Part shown: positions 1 through 5,798 of the stretch, one piece after another | Position numbering within the stretch: the first letter of the stretch is position 1 | Layout: the number at the start of each line of letters is the position of its first letter | Assembly (NCBI GenBank): GCA_021772215.1 | Contig: JAJFMK010000004.1 | Location: 1-6,667 of the forward strand | Source: Chlamydiota bacterium | Lineage (GTDB): Bacteria > Chlamydiota > Chlamydiia > Chlamydiales > JAJFMK01 | Length of the DNA stretch: 6,667 nt | Reading direction: 5' to 3' | Position numbers and translations under genes: made by a program | Notes under the pieces: model-generated | Seen by the model: the letters and a program-made list of their open reading frames with translations, nothing else | Database searches by the model: none | What the model was told of the DNA's origin: nothing

Positions 1-400
1 CAGACTCAGGCAATCCAAAAGTTGCGCTTTCAGACGCTATGGTGAAGTCACAGGCGAGGGCGAGCTCAAAGCCGCCGCCGAGGGCATAGCCATCGACAGA
101 GGCGATCGTCACCTGCTTGGCGCGCGCCACCTTCTGCATCGCCAGCTGACCGAGGTCGATATACTCTTGCGCCTCTCTGATATCAAAATTGGTCAAATCG
201 TCGAGGTCGGCGCCGGCGCTAAAAGCTTTTTCTGAGCCGTTTATAATAATCAAACGGATCTCATCATCGGATTCAAGATCGATATAGGTGCGGTAGAGCT
301 TTTCTAGAAGCTCACGGTTGAGGGCGTTTAGCTTTTCGGGCCTTGATAGGGTCAAATAGAGAATCTGCCCCTCTCTCTCTTTTTTTAGAAAATCTGACAT
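1..400 (-). CDS. Enoyl-CoA hydratase/isomerase (crotonase family), N-terminal part, cut by left edge
   Basis: An open frame reads leftwards from ATG at 400-398 to the edge: 133 codons with no stop, about half of a usual 255-265-residue crotonase. Seen: the N-terminal pattern L-S-R-P-E-K-L-N-A-L-N (residues 18-28), the oxyanion-hole segment AFSAGADL (59-66), and GYALGGGFELALACD (104-118). Glu112 and Glu132 (in FGLPE) are 20 residues apart, as are the two catalytic glutamates Glu144/Glu164 of rat mitochondrial enoyl-CoA hydratase. This favours a true hydratase over isomerase-type relatives that lack one Glu. The family adds water to trans-2-enoyl-CoA during beta-oxidation or branched-chain amino acid breakdown, in the cytoplasm. 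The gene diverges from prpBCD across 48 bases, so a role in feeding propionyl-CoA to that pathway is plausible but inferred. No Shine-Dalgarno precedes the ATG; the start is chosen from alignment with the family N-terminus. Exact substrate cannot be told. Confidence 0.9.
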   Translation of the reverse strand, partial: MSDFLKKEREGQILYLTLSRPEKLNALNRELLEKLYRTYIDLESDDEIRLIIINGSEKAFSAGADLDDLTNFDIREAQEYIDLGQLAMQKVARAKQVTIASVDGYALGGGFELALACDFTIASESATFGLPES

Positions 401-448
401 AAGTTAAAAAAATTGATATTCAACTCTACATGTAGCATAACTGACTTT
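401..448. promoter_or_regulatory. Divergent intergenic region with a 10-bp palindrome
   Basis: These 48 bases must hold the start signals of both the hydratase (minus) and prpB (plus), unless promoters lie inside the coding regions. A perfect palindrome CTACATGTAG occupies 426-435, and TTGA-TAT-TCAA forms a short inverted repeat at 413-423. A possible plus-strand promoter is TTGATA (413-418), 17 bases, CATAAC (436-441); it would start RNA almost at the prpB ATG. No purine-rich ribosome site is visible for either gene. The palindrome is a candidate operator; no regulator gene is in the window. Confidence 0.35.
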
Positions 449-1261
449 ATGAAGCACAAATTTTCCTTGAGTTTAGAATCACAAAAGCCACTTAAAATTG
501 TGGGCGTTCTCAACGCTCTCATCGCAAAGATGGCTAAAGAGGCAGGCTTTGAGGCGATCTACCTCTCTGGCGCCTCGCTTTCAAGTAGCCTCGGCCTGCC
601 TGACCTTGGGATGCTCTCCAAAGAGCAGATCGTGGAAGAGAGTCGAAAAATTACGCTCGCCTGTGACCTTCCCCTTCTCGTTGATATCGACACCGGTTGG
701 GATAATCTCCTCACTCTTGAAAGGGCGTGCGAAGAGCTTCTGCAGGTAAATGTTAGCGCCGTCCAGATCGAAGATCAGACAGTGAATAAGCGCTGTGGCC
801 ATCGAGAGGGGAAAAGGCTTATTGACACAGGAGAGATGTGCGATAAACTAGGAGTGATCGATGAGCTATTTGTGGTGGCGAGGTGCGATGCGTTAGCGGT
901 TGAAAGCTTGGATGAGACCATCAAGCGCTCCAACGCCTACTTTGAGGCGGGCGCCGATATGGTCTTTGTGGAAGCTGTCACCTCCTTGGATCAAGTGAAG
1001 ACTCTAAAAAATGAGCTGGAGGGCCCGCTGCTTCTCAACCTCACCGAATTTGGGAAGACGCCGCCCTTCAAGCCCGAGGAGCTAGCGGGAATTGCCGCTC
1101 TTCTCTATCCGATGAGCGTCAACCGGATGATGTACGCCTCCGCGGCCAGAGCATTAAGCGCCCTTCAAGAGGGAAAGCAAGAGGAGCTGATCGATCAGAT
1201 GATGAGACGTGATGAGCTATATAAACTGCTCGCCTATGAAGAGAAGGAGAATAGATTATGA
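449..1261 (+). CDS. prpB: 2-methylisocitrate lyase PrpB
   Basis: It cleaves (2S,3R)-2-methylisocitrate to pyruvate and succinate, the last step of the methylcitrate cycle, in the cytoplasm. The 270 residues align with remembered E. coli PrpB (296 aa). Seen: the metal/substrate site YLSG...LGLPDLG (38-54, Asp52), LLVDIDTG (Asp79, Asp81; E. coli Asp85/Asp87), the catalytic loop KRCGHR (114-119, nucleophile Cys116 matching E. coli Cys123), ARCDAL (144-149), FVEA (Glu175) and NLTEFG (197-202). KRCGHR, rather than the KKCGH of isocitrate lyases, supports the methylisocitrate assignment. The C-terminus is somewhat shorter than in E. coli. ARCDAL carries Cys where E. coli has Thr (ARTDA). The frame stays open upstream to a TTG at 413, but those 12 extra residues match nothing and run through palindromic DNA; ATG 449 gives the family N-terminus. 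It overlaps prpC by 4 bases. Confidence 0.93.
   Translation: MKHKFSLSLESQKPLKIVGVLNALIAKMAKEAGFEAIYLSGASLSSSLGLPDLGMLSKEQIVEESRKITLACDLPLLVDIDTGWDNLLTLERACEELLQVNVSAVQIEDQTVNKRCGHREGKRLIDTGEMCDKLGVIDELFVVARCDALAVESLDETIKRSNAYFEAGADMVFVEAVTSLDQVKTLKNELEGPLLLNLTEFGKTPPFKPEELAGIAALLYPMSVNRMMYASAARALSALQEGKQEELIDQMMRRDELYKLLAYEEKENRL
1244..1249 (+). promoter_or_regulatory. Ribosome binding site of prpC inside the prpB end
   Basis: AAGGAG lies 8 bases before the ATG at 1258 and within the last codons of prpB. It supports the chosen prpC start and translation directly coupled to prpB through the ATGA overlap. Confidence 0.7.
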
Positions 1262-2316
1262 TCACAACGAAAAAGCGCGGCGGCCTCGCCAATGTGGTAG
1301 CGGGCGACTCCAACATCTGCCTCTGCGGCGCTACAGATGAGAGCCTACTCATTCGCGGCTACTCAATCGAAGATCTCGCACAGTCTGCCACCTTCGAAGA
1401 GGTGGTCTTCCTCCTCTTGGCAGGACGCCTGCCAAAAAGAGGCGAACTTTTTGAGGGGAGCTATGAGGTCGATGAGCTCTTCTTGAAGGTTCCCCAAAAT
1501 GCGTCCCCTATGGATTTTTTACGCACCGCCGTCAGCTTAGCTGGCACTCTTTGGGCTGATGAACCAAATCCCGCCCTTAGACTCATCACCTCCCTACCAA
1601 CTATCCTCCTCTCTTGGATGAAGCAGAAAAAACTGCCCTTAAAAAGAGGCTCTATCGCCAAAAATTTCTTAGAGCTACTTCATGAGAAAGAGGCAACAGC
1701 TAAGCAGATTAGAGCGCTTGATATCTCTCTCATTCTCTACAGCGAACATGAGTTCAACGCCTCCACCTTTGTTGTCCGCACCATCGCCAGTACCATGAGC
1801 GACTACTATAGCGCCATCTGCGGCGGCATCGGCGCCCTGGCCGGCCCTCTTCATGGCGGCGCTAACGAGCGCGCCTATGATCTGATCCATCAGTTCAAAT
1901 CCGCCGATGAGGCGGAAAAGAAGATCCTTGAGATGCTTTCACAAAAGATACGGATCATGGGCTTTGGCCACCGCGTCTACACCACCAAAGATCCCAGGTC
2001 CGATATCATCAAGAACATCGCCCAAAGTCTAGCCAGCGCCGCCTCGGATAGCTACCTCTTCGAGGTCGCAAACCGCATTGAAGAGGTGATGTGGCATGAG
2101 AAGATGCTCTTTCCCAACCTCGACTTCTACAGCGCTCTCGTCTACCACTGGCTCGATATTCCAAAAAGCCTCTTCACACCGCTCTTTGTCCTCTCTAGAC
2201 TTAGCGGCTGGTCAGCCCACTTTATCGAACAGCAGAGCAATAACAAGTTAATACGCCCCCTCTCCAACTACACCGGACCAAAACATCAACCCTGGATCCC
2301 TCTCGAAGAGCGCTGA
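1258..2316 (+). CDS. prpC: 2-methylcitrate synthase PrpC (citrate synthase family)
   Basis: It condenses propionyl-CoA with oxaloacetate to give 2-methylcitrate, committing propionyl units to the cycle. The 352-residue protein is a complete citrate synthase fold, slightly short of the usual 370-390. Seen: the N-terminal GGLANVVAGDSNI and LIRGYSIEDLA (about 8-41), HEFNASTF (164-171), the catalytic triad His199 in GPLHGGANE, His238 in GFGHRVY and Asp289 in FPNLDFYS, and the C-terminal substrate arginine in RPLSNYTG (Arg333). The short N-terminus and HEFNAST motif fit the Gram-positive/methylcitrate type rather than the large hexameric citrate synthase. Family members can use acetyl-CoA too; the methylcitrate call rests mainly on lying between prpB and prpD. 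It starts inside the prpB stop (ATGA), and its TGA shares one base with the prpD ATG, so all three are probably translated from one mRNA. Confidence 0.9.
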   Translation: MITTKKRGGLANVVAGDSNICLCGATDESLLIRGYSIEDLAQSATFEEVVFLLLAGRLPKRGELFEGSYEVDELFLKVPQNASPMDFLRTAVSLAGTLWADEPNPALRLITSLPTILLSWMKQKKLPLKRGSIAKNFLELLHEKEATAKQIRALDISLILYSEHEFNASTFVVRTIASTMSDYYSAICGGIGALAGPLHGGANERAYDLIHQFKSADEAEKKILEMLSQKIRIMGFGHRVYTTKDPRSDIIKNIAQSLASAASDSYLFEVANRIEEVMWHEKMLFPNLDFYSALVYHWLDIPKSLFTPLFVLSRLSGWSAHFIEQQSNNKLIRPLSNYTGPKHQPWIPLEER

Positions 2317-3665
2317 TGGATCGCCTACTCGAAGAGATTGCCACCTATGTCGATGAAGCTTCCTTTAGCGAAGAGAGCTACGACGCTGCCGGCCTCTCTT
2401 TAGCCGACGCGCTCGGCTGTGCGATTTTGAGCCTCTCCTACCCCGCCTGCACAAAACTTTTAGGCCCCATCGTTGAAGGGACAGCTGTCCCTGGCGGCGT
2501 CAAAGTTCCCGGCGTCAAAGATCCTCTCGACCCTGTCACAGCCGCCTTCAATTTAGGAGCGATGATCCGCTGGCTCGACTTCAACGACACCTGGCTTGCC
2601 CGCGAGTGGGGCCACCCCTCCGATAACCTCGGCGCCATCCTCTCCGTGGCCGCCTTCTACAACCTTACGATGCATGACGTCCTACATAGCCTTATCATCG
2701 CCTATGAGATCCAGGGCGTTTTAGCGCTTTCGCTCTCCTGCAACCAGATCGGCCTCGACCATGTCTTCTTCGTCAAGGTAGCCAGCAGCGCTGTCGCCTG
2801 CAAATTGATGGACGGCACCCCCTCTCAAATCGCCGACGCCCTCTCGCAAAGCCTCATCGACGGCGCGCCGCTTCGCACCTACCGCCACGCGCCGAACGTC
2901 GGCTCCAGAAAGTCATGGGCCGCCGGTGACGCGACCGCCCGCGGCGTCTATCTCGCCCATCTCATCATGCGAGGAGAGATGGGCTACCCAAATTGTCTCC
3001 TTGCACCAAAGTGGGGCCTGCAGGAGACGCTCTTCAAAGAGCAAAAGCTAGAACTTGTTAGACCTCTGAAAAGCTACGTCATCGATCATATCCTCTTCAA
3101 GGTGCGCCATCCGGCCGAGTTCCACGCGCAGACGGCTGTCGAAGCAGCGCTGCAGCTCCACCCTCACGTCAAAGATCGCTTAGAGACCATCGACAAAATC
3201 CTCCTCTGGACTCACGATTCTGCCATCAAGATCATCTGCAAAGAGGGCAAGCTGCAAAACCCGGCCGACCGCGACCACTGTATGCAGTATATGGTTGCCA
3301 TTGCCCTCATCTTTGGCGACCTCGACGCCGACCACTACGAAGACAAAGCCGCGGAAGATCCGCGGATCGATTCAATGCGCAACAAAATAGTTATCGAAGA
3401 AGAAAAACGCTTCTCTGAAGAGTATCACCACCAAGACAAGCGCTCGATCGCCAACGCCCTTCAGATCCTCTTCAAAGATGGTACAAAGACAGAAAAAGTG
3501 GTTATTGAATACCCCCTAGGTCACAAAAAAAGACGCAATGAGGCTCTGCCCCACCTCAAAGAAAAGCTACGCTCCAACCTTGGCAATGATAAGCTAGCAG
3601 AACTTCTGATGGACCGCTCAACTTACGAGAAGATGAAGGTTCGCAACTTCCTTGACCTCTTCTAA
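2316..3665 (+). CDS. prpD: 2-methylcitrate dehydratase PrpD (MmgE/PrpD family)
   Basis: It removes water from 2-methylcitrate to give 2-methyl-cis-aconitate, which an aconitase (not in this window) rehydrates for PrpB. The 449 residues match remembered E. coli PrpD (483 aa) almost end to end, with a shorter N-terminus. Seen: the signature FNDTWLAREWGHPSDNLG (89-106), LFKVRHPAEFHAQTAVEAAL (260-279), NPADRDHCMQYMVA (315-328), DKRSIANA (374-381), EYPLGHKKRR (398-407) and the terminal FLDLF. These fit the true PrpD branch rather than the broader MmgE or IdsEpi relatives. The ATG overlaps the prpC TGA by one base (TGATG), with no strong Shine-Dalgarno, so it probably depends on termination-reinitiation. 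Codons are notably GC-rich: 141 of 240 bases in 2581-2820. The stop lies within a 10-mer that recurs at the nqrA end. Confidence 0.95.
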   Translation: MDRLLEEIATYVDEASFSEESYDAAGLSLADALGCAILSLSYPACTKLLGPIVEGTAVPGGVKVPGVKDPLDPVTAAFNLGAMIRWLDFNDTWLAREWGHPSDNLGAILSVAAFYNLTMHDVLHSLIIAYEIQGVLALSLSCNQIGLDHVFFVKVASSAVACKLMDGTPSQIADALSQSLIDGAPLRTYRHAPNVGSRKSWAAGDATARGVYLAHLIMRGEMGYPNCLLAPKWGLQETLFKEQKLELVRPLKSYVIDHILFKVRHPAEFHAQTAVEAALQLHPHVKDRLETIDKILLWTHDSAIKIICKEGKLQNPADRDHCMQYMVAIALIFGDLDADHYEDKAAEDPRIDSMRNKIVIEEEKRFSEEYHHQDKRSIANALQILFKDGTKTEKVVIEYPLGHKKRRNEALPHLKEKLRSNLGNDKLAELLMDRSTYEKMKVRNFLDLF

Positions 3666-3749
3666 ACCCTCAGTTGGCGGCCATATTGGGAGTGTGCTCC
3701 TTATTTGGCGGCCATATTAGGAGTACGGTCTTTGGTGAGCCTCTTCTAA
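3656..3749. repeat. 10-base direct repeat bracketing the prpD-nqrA gap
   Basis: CCTCTTCTAA occurs at 3656-3665, where it holds the prpD stop codon, and again at 3740-3749, where its complement holds the nqrA TAG stop. The two copies enclose 74 bases. The pattern resembles a target duplication around a small insertion, but no convincing terminal inverted repeats are visible; local slippage is an alternative. Confidence 0.5.
3674..3724. repeat. Two near-identical 20-base direct repeats, 31-base period
   Basis: The units at 3674-3693 and 3705-3724 share TTGGCGGCCATATT and then GGAGT, with one G/A difference between (19 of 20 identical). The repeat start points are 31 bases apart. The core contains the near-palindrome TGGC-G-GCCA. 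No other copy was seen in the window. The block lies between the convergent ends of prpD and nqrA; a hairpin GGAG-TGTG-CTCC (3689-3700) has only 4 pairs and no clear T-run, so a terminator function is doubtful. Confidence 0.75.
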
Positions 3750-5122
3750 CCTAGGACCTCTTGGGCGTAGGCGGCGAGTTTTTCGCGGACAATTTGAACC
3801 ATCTCGTTCTTGCAGGGATCAACAAAGGTGGGAAGCGCAAAATCTTCGGGCGCCACCTCGAGAAGGCCGAGCACCTCGGCGAGGTCGAAATCCTCTGCCA
3901 TCACCGATTTAACAAGCTGTAGGGTGTTGATGCGCATCGGCATCACCTTGTCATATGGAGCGCCGATGACGAAGAAACGATGCTCGCCATGGTTGTTGGT
4001 ATCGAAAGGGTACTTTCGGTTACGGAATAGTGATGAAAGATAGGCGCGAGAGGCGGTGTAGCGGCTAAAGCCGGGAAGTAAAAAGGGAGCAAACGCTTGA
4101 CCCTGCCTCTTTGGTATGACGGAAAGGGCTGTCTGCTGATAGCCGATAAAGCCAGTTGACTCGACTTGAGACCCCATCAGTGGATCACCAGAAATAAGAC
4201 GCACCTCACCTTTGGGAAGGCGACCGTTGATGAGAGCCGTGACAGGAAAACCCTCTCTTCCTTTAAAGTATCCTGTTCGCCCCTCAACGATACCGGCACC
4301 GGCAACAGAGATAACGCGATCGATAAAGACTCTTCCTCTAAGAAGAAGATGACCAACAGCAATCACAGCCAGTGTATCTAAAGTCCAGACCACATCGTCG
4401 ACGTGGGTAATCGGATCGATGTTATGGATATGGACGGAAGAATTTCCCGCTGGATGGGGACCTGAGACGGTATGAATCTCGACACCTTTAGCTTCCGTAA
4501 AGGATCTCTCTTTTGACCCTTCGCGATGAACGAGATGTACCTTGCCATCTGTTAACTTGCCCAAAGCCTCAAGACCAATCTGAAACTCTTCATTCCAACC
4601 TTGAACCTGTTTTTCTGCTGGAGGGACAAAAGGAGCGCTCTCGACAGCTTTAACAAAAATAGTACGTGGCTTCTTACTGGGGTCAGCGAGACGGTCAAGC
4701 GGCCGCTGATGGATTTTAGGGAAAACACCCGCCTCTAAAAGACGCTGAACAATCTGCTCTCTTGAAGCGTTCTTAGGATCAAGCGCACCAAACTCAACAA
4801 ACTCTTCATCATCTTCAAGCTCAATCACAATCGAGAGGAGCCGCCTCTTTAGGCCGCGCCGCACCTCTTTGATACGCCCGCCCGCCGGCGAGGTAAATAT
4901 CCTCTTCGGCTCTCTCTTATCAAACGCCAGCGGCTCACCGATCTTCACCAACTGATCCGGCTTAACCAGCATCTTAAAGCGCAAATGTTCAAATGGAGAG
5001 AGATCAAGTGCGATCTCTTTAGGCCTAACTCTTTGCCCATTGATCTCTAAAGGAACAACATCACCTGTCGGCCCTCCCTCAATAGGAATGTCCAACCCTC
5101 TCTTCACTACAATTTTTGCCAT
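3746..5122 (-). CDS. nqrA: Na+-translocating NADH:quinone reductase subunit A
   Basis: NqrA is the cytoplasmic-side, membrane-peripheral subunit of the NQR complex, which oxidises NADH, reduces quinone and exports Na+. NqrA contributes to the quinone region. The 458 residues match the family's usual 445-470. Seen: an N-terminal KRGLDIPIEG (7-16), a barrel-sandwich region (about 53-90) ending TSPAGGRIKEVRRG, the central SGPHPAGNSSVHIH (220-233), VRLISGDPLMG (307-317), NNHGEHR (376-382), and YDKVMPM (390-396). The C-terminal GLLEVAPEDFALPTFVDP (419-436) closely resembles remembered Chlamydia trachomatis NqrA. No membrane segments are expected. GAGGG sits 4 bases before the ATG, supporting this start. 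The other nqr genes are absent here, consistent with Chlamydia, where nqrA stands apart from nqrBCDE and nqrF. It is convergent with prpD and follows the toxin gene after 65 bases. Confidence 0.95.
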   Translation of the reverse strand: MAKIVVKRGLDIPIEGGPTGDVVPLEINGQRVRPKEIALDLSPFEHLRFKMLVKPDQLVKIGEPLAFDKREPKRIFTSPAGGRIKEVRRGLKRRLLSIVIELEDDEEFVEFGALDPKNASREQIVQRLLEAGVFPKIHQRPLDRLADPSKKPRTIFVKAVESAPFVPPAEKQVQGWNEEFQIGLEALGKLTDGKVHLVHREGSKERSFTEAKGVEIHTVSGPHPAGNSSVHIHNIDPITHVDDVVWTLDTLAVIAVGHLLLRGRVFIDRVISVAGAGIVEGRTGYFKGREGFPVTALINGRLPKGEVRLISGDPLMGSQVESTGFIGYQQTALSVIPKRQGQAFAPFLLPGFSRYTASRAYLSSLFRNRKYPFDTNNHGEHRFFVIGAPYDKVMPMRINTLQLVKSVMAEDFDLAEVLGLLEVAPEDFALPTFVDPCKNEMVQIVREKLAAYAQEVLG

Positions 5123-5126
5123 GATA

Positions 5127-5131
5127 CCCTC
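5127..5131 (-). promoter_or_regulatory. Ribosome binding site of nqrA
   Basis: GAGGG on the minus strand is separated by four bases (TATC) from the ATG at 5122-5120. It fixes the nqrA start and gives a family-like N-terminus. Confidence 0.65.
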
Positions 5132-5148
5132 AAATGATTCAGCTTCAG

Positions 5149-5178
5149 ATTAAACCACATTTATGAGTTATGACTCAA
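5149..5178 (-). promoter_or_regulatory. Possible nqrA promoter
   Basis: On the minus strand TTGAGT (5178-5173), 18 bases, TTTAAT (5154-5149) gives 4/6 and 5/6 matches to sigma-70 hexamers, with RNA starting near 5142 and a leader of about 20 bases. A better-looking TATAAT lies at 5183-5178 but has no recognisable -35 at normal spacing. TGAGT-TATG-ACTCA (5164-5177) forms a small inverted repeat over the -35. Readthrough from the toxin gene is an alternative. Confidence 0.35.
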
Positions 5179-5187
5179 TTATACCCA

Positions 5188-5457
5188 CTAGAAATTTCGA
5201 TAGATCTCTTTTCTAGAACCAACGTCAACGACAACAACAACCAACTTAGTGTCATAAATAGAGTAGATAATCCTATATTCACCTGATCGAACGCGATAGA
5301 GATCTTGGCTCCTATCACCTTTCAATTTCTTACAGTCTACCGGTCTTGGATCAACTGAGAGACGTTCAATACGTGTAACGATTTGCTCTTTACTTTTCCT
5401 CGGAATACTCTTTAATTTCTTATGTAATTTTTCGGGGAATTGAACTTCATAAATCAT
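5188..5457 (-). CDS. RelE/ParE-superfamily toxin, RelE-like mRNA interferase
   Basis: This is the probable toxin of a type II pair. RelE proteins cut mRNA in the ribosomal A site until bound by their antitoxin. The 89 residues have the family size and order: MIYEVQF first strand, two helices rich in Lys/Arg (about 9-34), DPRPVDCKKLKG (36-47), LYRVRSGEYRIIYSI (53-67), then hydrophobic VVVVVDVGSRKEIYRNF (73-89). Lys44/Lys46, Arg57, Arg82 and Tyr86 sit where RelE has its basic and tyrosine residues important for cleavage (K52/K54/R61/R81/Y87 in E. coli). This favours an active RNase over ParE, the gyrase poison on the same fold. Residue correspondence is by eye. The ATG abuts the antitoxin stop (TAG then ATG, no gap), so translation is probably by reinitiation; no good Shine-Dalgarno is seen. 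It is AT-rich (88 GC in 240 bases, 5221-5460) compared with prpBCD. Confidence 0.88.
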   Translation of the reverse strand: MIYEVQFPEKLHKKLKSIPRKSKEQIVTRIERLSVDPRPVDCKKLKGDRSQDLYRVRSGEYRIIYSIYDTKLVVVVVDVGSRKEIYRNF

Positions 5458-5700
5458 CTAGAGAATTCTTCTTTTCATCTCTTCAAGAGAAATTAGTTTT
5501 TCTTTCCCAGACTCAACATCCGCTAAAGTCTCTCGGGCTCTCGCTGCGAGCCATTCATCTTCAAGCTCTTCCAATTTTTCAAAAGCGCAGGACAGCAGAA
5601 ATTCTCTCATAGTCAAGCCAAGCTTTGCAGATGCCATCTTGATGTACATATGCTCATCAGAAGACATATCTACTGTTAACCTAGATTTATCTTTTTTCAT
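5458..5700 (-). CDS. Ribbon-helix-helix antitoxin partner of the RelE-like toxin
   Basis: The 80-residue protein begins with a ribbon-helix-helix DNA-binding domain: strand SRLTVDMS (6-13), helix SDEHMYIKMASAKLG (14-28), turn and second helix TMREFLLSCAFEKLEE (30-45). An acidic, probably flexible tail ends ADVESGKEKLISLEEMKRRIL (60-80), the kind of segment that wraps the toxin in RelB/ParD-like antitoxins. It would neutralise the downstream toxin and, with it, repress its own promoter. The frame is open to a GTG at 5712, but GGAGGT lies 4 bases before the ATG at 5700 and the predicted transcript starts near 5711, so ATG 5700 is the start. Antitoxin-first order with directly abutting toxin is typical of type II pairs. 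The antitoxin subfamily (RelB, ParD or CopG-like) cannot be settled by eye. Confidence 0.87.
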   Translation of the reverse strand: MKKDKSRLTVDMSSDEHMYIKMASAKLGLTMREFLLSCAFEKLEELEDEWLAARARETLADVESGKEKLISLEEMKRRIL

Positions 5701-5704
5701 ATCA

Positions 5705-5710
5705 ACCTCC
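5705..5710 (-). promoter_or_regulatory. Strong ribosome binding site of the antitoxin
   Basis: GGAGGT on the minus strand precedes the ATG at 5700 by 4 bases (TGAT). It is the best Shine-Dalgarno in the window and decides the antitoxin start over the upstream GTG at 5712. Confidence 0.8.
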
Positions 5711-5717
5711 ACCTTCC

Positions 5718-5746
5718 ATTATACAGAAATCTGTTTTTCTGTGCAA
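5718..5746 (-). promoter_or_regulatory. Promoter of the toxin-antitoxin operon
   Basis: On the minus strand TTGCAC (5746-5741), exactly 17 bases, and a perfect TATAAT (5723-5718) form a sigma-70-type promoter. The -35 matches at only its first three bases, so strength depends on the -10. Transcription would start near 5711, giving a leader of about ten bases that is almost entirely the ribosome site. Confidence 0.7.
5723..5742. promoter_or_regulatory. Candidate operator: inverted repeat between -35 and -10
   Basis: ACAGAAA at 5723-5729 and TTTCTGT at 5736-5742 are perfect 7-base inverted arms around 6 bases; a nested ACAGA-AA-TCTGT also exists. The repeat fills the promoter spacer, the usual place for an autoregulating ribbon-helix-helix antitoxin to bind. 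Its function is inferred from position. Confidence 0.55.
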
Positions 5747-5765
5747 TGTTACTAAAATGTTCAAT

Positions 5766-5779
5766 ATTAACATGTTAAT
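5766..5779. promoter_or_regulatory. Perfect 14-base palindrome upstream of the toxin-antitoxin promoter
   Basis: ATTAACATGTTAAT reads identically on both strands. It lies about 20 bases upstream of the -35 and 20 bases past the sctT stop. ATGTT also occurs at 5746-5750 and 5757-5761, so the element may belong to an array of half-sites. It could be a second operator for the antitoxin or a site for another regulator. It is too AT-rich to be a good terminator. Confidence 0.45.
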
Positions 5780-5798
5780 GTCACCACTAAGGTGTAGG

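Noticed and set aside
413..448. N-terminal extension of PrpB from a TTG codon
   Set aside because: The 12 extra residues have no counterpart in known PrpB, no ribosome site precedes the TTG, and the DNA is palindromic like a control region.
3708..3724. CCATATTAGG in the second repeat equals a eukaryotic CArG box (serum response element), and GGCGGCCAT recalls a YY1 site
   Set aside because: Short motifs of this size arise by chance; there is no reason for host transcription factors to meet this bacterial DNA, and the first repeat copy lacks the exact CArG match.
4166..4381. Open frames on both strands inside nqrA, sctT, prpB and prpC
   Set aside because: They are short, overlap genes with clear family matches, have no ribosome sites of note, and their translations show no recognisable domain.
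5164..5177. TGAGT-TATG-ACTCA as a terminator after the toxin gene
   Set aside because: The stem is 5 AT-containing pairs without a following U-run; it more likely overlaps the nqrA promoter or means nothing.
5701..5712. Antitoxin starting at GTG 5712
   Set aside because: The GTG lies at or before the predicted transcription start, whereas a strong GGAGGT directly precedes the ATG at 5700.
5781..5794. CACC-ACTAA-GGTG as an sctT terminator
   Set aside because: The stem has only 4 pairs and no U-run follows on the minus strand.
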